In this document: positions 14,382 through 18,364 of the stretch, piece after piece | How positions within the stretch are numbered: the stretch's first letter is position 1 | How the letters are laid out: every line of letters begins with the position of its first letter | Assembly: GCA_905479615.1 (NCBI GenBank) | Contig: CAJQNH010000160.1 | Coordinates: forward strand, 1 to 18,364 | Reading direction: 5' to 3' | DNA from: an uncultured Eudoraea sp. | GTDB lineage: Bacteria; Bacteroidota; Bacteroidia; Flavobacteriales; Flavobacteriaceae | DNA length: 18,364 nucleotides | Notes under the pieces: model-generated | The model's database searches: none | The model's input: only the letters and a program-made list of their open reading frames with translations | Told to the model about the DNA's origin: nothing | Translations under genes and position numbers: made by a program

Positions 14382-15984
14382 ATGTCTCAATTTTTTCCCA
14401 ATTGGCGCGCATTTCAATAACACCAGGGTAGTAAATAACTCTTTCTGGTTGAATCTTCTTTAGATAATTTCCGGTGTCCCATCTGCCATTTGCATTGCTG
14501 TCAAAAATAATCCTAATAAGATAATTTCCTGGCTCTAGGGTATTAAAATCTATGGCTGTCGCTTCGGACAAATATATTTCCCTGTATAATTTCCCTTTTT
14601 CATCGGTTAATTGCACAAAAATAGGATAGGTTATTTCACCTGCTAAATTCAAGCGCAAATTGCCATAATCAGCATACCCCCCGGTAGATAATCTATAGTT
14701 AATCGTATCATTACTTTCGCCAAAGAAGTCCGTAATAGAATTAGGAAGTAAATTTAGATAATAGATCTCATCAGGCTCTTTTTCAAAGTCCACCAGCATC
14801 CGGTTTTGTGCGGTGTCTAATTGAGTTTTGAAATTAACTGCTACGGTATCTTTATTGAATATAGCCATCTTTGTTGTGTCTATAGCAACAACCGGAATAC
14901 TGGATGTGATATAAAATTCATCAGCGAAGTTTATTTTGCTTCGATGACTTGGAATGAGCATCAAAGAATCTGCAGCGAGTTTTCTTGGTTTTACCGTAAA
15001 CGTATCAATTTTCTTCAAGTTCTCATTAGTCACTTTAAAAATGATAGAATCTATTTCAAAAGGGGTGAACCAATAGTTAAGTGTATCTTTTTCAGGATCT
15101 TTGACAACGAGGGTACGTATAGAATCAGGAATCTCTGTTAAAGCTTCAATGTCTAATTTTTGATCTCCACCAGAATAGCCAAATATAATTTTGTTAGCCG
15201 CCGCATAATTTGGTGTCTTTAAAATATAATTGGGGATCTCTTTAAAAAGATTAAGAAGATAAACAGTATCCGTAGGCAGATAAACGGTGTCTTCAATAAA
15301 GCCTATTTTATCCGTATTCTGATCAAATACATTGTTTTTAGCTTCATCTTTGATAGCGATAATGGCATATTTTCCCGCTTTGAGGTATTTAAGTTGAAAG
15401 ATAGTGGTGCTATCCAGCGTATTTGTTATATAATTAGGAGGTTTATTATAGGTTGTTGAATCAGTATACGCAGTGTCTATTTCGTATAACATAACACTAA
15501 TAAACTCATCTGCATTTTTATTAAAGGCATCTTTTACGACCCCCGACACCGTTAATGAATCAATATAAGTACCTGTAGAAAAAACATAAGTTAAGAAGCC
15601 GTTCGGATTGCCTTCATTGTTATCTACAATACTCTGTCCGAAGTTTAATGTATAGGTTGTATTTTCCAACAAAGTATCTTTTAAAGTAATTTCTACATAT
15701 TTGCTGGCACCTCCCTGAGGTAAAACTTCAGGATTATATTTTAAAGGCGGTGAAACGATAAGCTGATTTTGAACATCCTCCAATTTGATATATTCATCAA
15801 AATAAAGCTTGATTTTTTTGGCCTTGAATTCAGTTGTCAGATTTTCGGGTTCTGCCTTAATTAAAACTGGAGGTGTAGTGTCTTTAGGCCCGCCAGTAGG
15901 AGTTCCTCTCCTGGCACATTGTAAAGTGGCCAGAACAACTGCAACTAGAAAAAAGAAGGATAAAATACGCTGTATTCGAGGCAT
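14365..15984 (-). CDS. SbsA Ig-like domain lipoprotein
   Basis: This is a 539-residue envelope lipoprotein of a family found throughout Bacteroidota. The signal peptide ends at the lipobox Cys23 (LATLQC), followed by the conserved linker RRGTPTGGPKDTTPPV. Residues about 35-140 form an SbsA-type Ig-like (Big_5) domain (KIKLYFDEYIKLEDVQNQLI). Further beta-rich modules follow (VSGVVKDAFN ... LKYLKAGKYAIIAIKDE), and there are two Asp/Asn-rich loops at about 213-226 and 495-505 (DSNANGRWDTG) that look like calcium sites. No enzyme motif is seen; it is probably structural or adhesive. It lies 49 bases downstream of comF on the same strand and so may be cotranscribed. Function is unknown. Confidence 0.85.
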   Translation of the reverse strand: MPRIQRILSFFFLVAVVLATLQCARRGTPTGGPKDTTPPVLIKAEPENLTTEFKAKKIKLYFDEYIKLEDVQNQLIVSPPLKYNPEVLPQGGASKYVEITLKDTLLENTTYTLNFGQSIVDNNEGNPNGFLTYVFSTGTYIDSLTVSGVVKDAFNKNADEFISVMLYEIDTAYTDSTTYNKPPNYITNTLDSTTIFQLKYLKAGKYAIIAIKDEAKNNVFDQNTDKIGFIEDTVYLPTDTVYLLNLFKEIPNYILKTPNYAAANKIIFGYSGGDQKLDIEALTEIPDSIRTLVVKDPEKDTLNYWFTPFEIDSIIFKVTNENLKKIDTFTVKPRKLAADSLMLIPSHRSKINFADEFYITSSIPVVAIDTTKMAIFNKDTVAVNFKTQLDTAQNRMLVDFEKEPDEIYYLNLLPNSITDFFGESNDTINYRLSTGGYADYGNLRLNLAGEITYPIFVQLTDEKGKLYREIYLSEATAIDFNTLEPGNYLIRIIFDSNANGRWDTGNYLKKIQPERVIYYPGVIEMRANWEKIETFTVLD

Positions 15985-16033
15985 TTGATTTTTCTATTAG
16001 GCAAAGAAACAACTAATTTAAAGAATTGTGAAA

Positions 16034-16738
16034 TTAAGGAACAACCGCCATCGCAGCAACTGAAACAGTAACATCTTTTGCCTTTTTTATTGCCCTTGTA
16101 CAGGCTTCTATGGTAGCACCTGTTGTAATTACATCATCAATCAATAGGACATTTTTGCCACATAAAAAATCTGGATTATTAACTCTGTAAAGATCCGGCA
16201 TACCCCTCCAGCGATAGAGTCTGTTTTTTTTGGTTTGGGTACGGGTATTGGCTGTTTTTACAAGAATACGATCCATATAGCTAGCATTAAGATGGCCCGC
16301 AATTCTTTTTGCAAATCCAGACACTTGATTATATCCTCGTTTATTAAGCTTTTTTTTATGTAATGGAACAGGTATAACAATATCAATATGGTCTAGAGCG
16401 TTACTTTCTTTCAGAACCTGGCCATACCAGTCCCCTAAAAATCGCCCTATTTGAGGTTGATTTTTATACTTTAAAAAGTGGATTAAATTTTTAACAATCC
16501 CTTGATCTGAATAAAAAAGGAACGCAGAGGCCTTTTTTACGTCAATTCGGCCATAAAAAATTGTATCCACTGCATTTTGCTCAATAAAATCGTATTCGGT
16601 AAGTGGTATTTGGTTCCGACAAAGTGTACACAACAGCTGCTCTCCTCGATATAATTGAACATTACATCCAAAACACAACCTCGGTAGAAGTACCGTGTTG
16701 ATATCATTTATTATATTTGATAGCTTGGAAAAGTACAA
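16034..16738 (-). CDS. comF: ComF-family amidophosphoribosyltransferase-like protein (TTG start)
   Basis: This is a 234-residue protein of the ComF family, which links a zinc ribbon to a type I phosphoribosyltransferase domain and is needed for handling incoming single-stranded DNA in naturally competent bacteria. The four zinc cysteines are Cys22, Cys25, Cys37 and Cys40. The PRPP-binding loop LLIDDVITTGAT is at about 198-209, and the upstream motif PVPLHKKKLNKRGYNQ is typical. The start is a TTG: a TAA lies two codons upstream and no in-frame ATG occurs before the zinc ribbon, while the N-terminus fits the family. It is divergent from the coiled-coil gene (40-base spacer) and is followed by the Ig-like lipoprotein gene. 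A direct role in transformation is not certain in this organism. Confidence 0.9.
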   Translation of the reverse strand: MYFSKLSNIINDINTVLLPRLCFGCNVQLYRGEQLLCTLCRNQIPLTEYDFIEQNAVDTIFYGRIDVKKASAFLFYSDQGIVKNLIHFLKYKNQPQIGRFLGDWYGQVLKESNALDHIDIVIPVPLHKKKLNKRGYNQVSGFAKRIAGHLNASYMDRILVKTANTRTQTKKNRLYRWRGMPDLYRVNNPDFLCGKNVLLIDDVITTGATIEACTRAIKKAKDVTVSVAAMAVVP

Positions 16739-16778
16739 ATCTTAACTAAACCTAATCTTATTTACTTAGCCTATCTGA

Positions 16779-17675
16779 ATGGATATTCAAGATAATAAAT
16801 TTAACTATAAAATAGTACTTGCTGCATTAGTTGCCGTAATTATCGGCATATTAATAGCATTCTACTATAGTTATGCCCAATCCAGAACTCAAATAAACTA
16901 TTTGGAAGATGAAAAAGGGTTACTTGTAAAGGATTTAACCCTAATGAAGACTCAAGTAGACCGGCTTTCTGCGCTTAATGAGGTAAATGAAATAGAATTA
17001 CAAGATTCCAGATATCGTGTTCAACAGCTATTGGATTCTGTGGGTAGACTCAACTTTACCGTAGCCAAATTAAAGGAGTACAAGAAAGAACTTCGTGAGT
17101 TGGAGGTAAAACACGACAGCCTAATTCTTAAAAACAATTTCCTTAAATATAATAATATGTTACTCTCCGATAAATATGAGGAGACTCGCAAAATGATTGA
17201 AGAATTAAGGGGCAAAAGTAGCTCTCTTGCAGAAGCGGAAGCATTGCTGCGTGAGAAGAATAAGGAGCTTAACAAGGAATTGCGAATAAAGAGTTATTTA
17301 AAATTGCAAAATTCAGAAGGGAGTGGTTTTAGGCTGCGAAGTGGTAAACCTATTAAAACGACTAAGGGATCGACTATTGAAAAGCTTAGGGGATGTGTAA
17401 CTATAGCAGGAAACCCAAATGACAGAAACGAAGAAAAGGTTATTTATTTTCAGTTTCTTGGCCCTAACATGGGGGTTATTGAGGACAACGCTAATGTCAT
17501 TTCTGTAAGTGGAAATATCTATAGTAAGAGAGTAGAGCTAATATCCACAGGAGAGGCGATCAGTGTATGTGATTTTATAACAATTCCAGAAGGTTCGCTG
17601 TTACCTGGCACTTACACCCTTAATGTTTTTGAAGATGAAAAACTACTATCATCTTCAGAATTTCAATTGAAATAA
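16779..17675 (+). CDS. Membrane-anchored coiled-coil protein, function unknown
   Basis: This is a 298-residue protein I cannot assign to a characterised family. A short cytoplasmic N-terminus is followed by one transmembrane helix (about 11-33), with no signal cleavage site. A long charged heptad-rich coiled coil spans about 36-175 (for example LEVKHDSLILKNNFLK and EALLREKNKELNKELR). After a basic Gly/Ser linker (about 180-203) there is a C-terminal beta-rich domain (about 204-298) with two cysteines (RGCVTI and AISVCDF) and an ending like an Ig-type fold (LLPGTYTLNVFEDEKLL). It therefore probably spans the periplasm as a rod with a terminal binding domain. It is divergent from comF and 78 bases upstream of glyS. 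Confidence 0.8.
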   Translation: MDIQDNKFNYKIVLAALVAVIIGILIAFYYSYAQSRTQINYLEDEKGLLVKDLTLMKTQVDRLSALNEVNEIELQDSRYRVQQLLDSVGRLNFTVAKLKEYKKELRELEVKHDSLILKNNFLKYNNMLLSDKYEETRKMIEELRGKSSSLAEAEALLREKNKELNKELRIKSYLKLQNSEGSGFRLRSGKPIKTTKGSTIEKLRGCVTIAGNPNDRNEEKVIYFQFLGPNMGVIEDNANVISVSGNIYSKRVELISTGEAISVCDFITIPEGSLLPGTYTLNVFEDEKLLSSSEFQLK

Positions 17676-17741
17676 ACACTACATTTTTTAATGTTATTCC
17701 ATTTTATTTCTAATCCTTAAAAAATAAACGCCATAATATTC

Positions 17742-17749
17742 TATTTTTG
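17742..17749 (+). promoter_or_regulatory. Possible -7 box for glyS giving a near-leaderless transcript
   Basis: TATTTTTG matches TAnnTTTG exactly and ends 4 bases before the ATG at 17754. If used, the mRNA would start within a base or two of the start codon. No TTTG is found at the 19-base distance, so the site is uncertain. Confidence 0.3.
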
Positions 17750-17753
17750 CCGA

Positions 17754-18364
17754 ATGGCAAATCAAGAAGACATCTTTAGAAAGGTAATTTCACATGCTAA
17801 GGAATATGGTTACGTGGTACAATCAAGTGAAATATATGATAGCTTGAGTGCGGTGTACGACTATACTCAGAACGGAGCAGAACTTAAAAAAAATATTAAG
17901 GAATACTGGTGGAAGGCCATGGTACAGATGCATGAGAATATTGTTGGAATTGATGCCGCAATATTTATGCATCCTACTACCTGGAAAGCATCCGGGCATG
18001 TTGATGCTTTTAATGATCCACTTATAGATAACAAAGATTCTAAAAAAAGATATCGGGCAGATGTATTGGTTGAGGACCATGTGGCCAAAATTGAAGCAAA
18101 AATTGATAAGGAAGTTCAAAAAGCTCTAAAACGATTTGGTGAGTCATTCGACAAAGCCCAATTTCTGACAACTAATCCACGCGTTTTGGCCTATCGGGAA
18201 AAAGCGCAGAGTATACTCAAACGCCTGGGCAGATCTTTGGAAGCTGAAGATTTAGAGGATGTTAAGAATCTAATCGAAGAGTTGGAAATAGTATGCCCCG
18301 TTTCAGGGTCTAAAAACTGGACAGATGTTAAACAATTTAATTTAATGTTTGGAACAAAATTAGG
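17754..18364 (+). CDS. glyS: Glycyl-tRNA synthetase, N-terminal part (3' end outside window)
   Basis: This class II enzyme charges tRNA-Gly with glycine. It is the single-chain alpha2 type found in eukaryotes, archaea and many Bacteroidota, not the alpha2-beta2 glyQ/glyS type. The first 203 residues are present of roughly 510 expected, and the frame is open to the window end. Recognition blocks are LSAVYDYTQNGAELKKNIKE, then YWWKAMVQMHENIVGID, TTWKASGHVDAFNDPL and KRYRADVLVEDH. In some members the Asn-Lys-Asp-Ser segment after DPLID carries a cysteine pair (CxxC); here it reads NKDSKKRYR, with no cysteine. The ATG at 17754 gives the normal N-terminus MANQEDIFRKVISHAKEYG. Confidence 0.95.
   Translation, partial: MANQEDIFRKVISHAKEYGYVVQSSEIYDSLSAVYDYTQNGAELKKNIKEYWWKAMVQMHENIVGIDAAIFMHPTTWKASGHVDAFNDPLIDNKDSKKRYRADVLVEDHVAKIEAKIDKEVQKALKRFGESFDKAQFLTTNPRVLAYREKAQSILKRLGRSLEAEDLEDVKNLIEELEIVCPVSGSKNWTDVKQFNLMFGTKL

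Noticed and set aside
14821..15141. 106-codon plus-strand open frame
   Set aside because: It is a shadow of the Ig-like lipoprotein gene on the other strand.
17823..18119. 98-codon minus-strand open frame
   Set aside because: It is antisense to glyS, whose conserved blocks fill the region.

Overview
The window is AT-rich chromosomal DNA from a member of the Bacteroidota, most likely a marine-type Flavobacteriaceae. Four things suggest this: perfect TAnnTTTG -7 promoter boxes with no clear Shine-Dalgarno sequences, a TonB-dependent receptor with an N-terminal carboxypeptidase-like domain, DUF5689 and SbsA-Ig-type lipoproteins beginning with a lipobox cysteine, and the single-chain (eukaryote-like) form of glycyl-tRNA synthetase. 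Genus cannot be decided from the sequence alone. I see no tRNA, rRNA, CRISPR array, complete insertion sequence or prophage gene.

Region 1 (1-6030, all +): the 3' part of 4-hydroxyphenylpyruvate dioxygenase (tyrosine catabolism); a 445-base spacer holding a strong candidate for a small RNA of about 100 nt with its own promoter and terminator; then a tight operon of a DUF3108 protein, tryptophan 2,3-dioxygenase, an M23-family lipoprotein peptidase and glucose-6-phosphate isomerase, with gaps of only 2-6 bases.

Region 2 (6031-7528): directly after pgi lies a decayed C-terminus of an Oar-type TonB-dependent outer-membrane protein (frameshift plus in-frame stop). It is closed by a perfect 18-bp stem terminator, and then come a four-helix membrane protein with intramembrane histidines and a secreted DUF1080 protein.

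Region 3 (7532-12841): a secreted endonuclease/exonuclease/phosphatase-family enzyme is divergent from a TonB-dependent receptor and a DUF5689 plus lamin-tail lipoprotein. Together they look like an extracellular nucleic-acid or phosphate-ester scavenging module: surface binding by the lipoprotein, cleavage by the nuclease and uptake through the receptor. This is the most interesting functional hypothesis in the window, and it is inference.

Region 4 (13110-18364): an ankyrin-repeat protein and an omega-amidase-like nitrilase form a pair. They converge, with overlapping ends, on a ComF-family phosphoribosyltransferase and Ig-like lipoprotein pair on the minus strand. Divergent from comF are a membrane-anchored coiled-coil protein of unknown function and the 5' part of glycyl-tRNA synthetase, which is cut by the window end.
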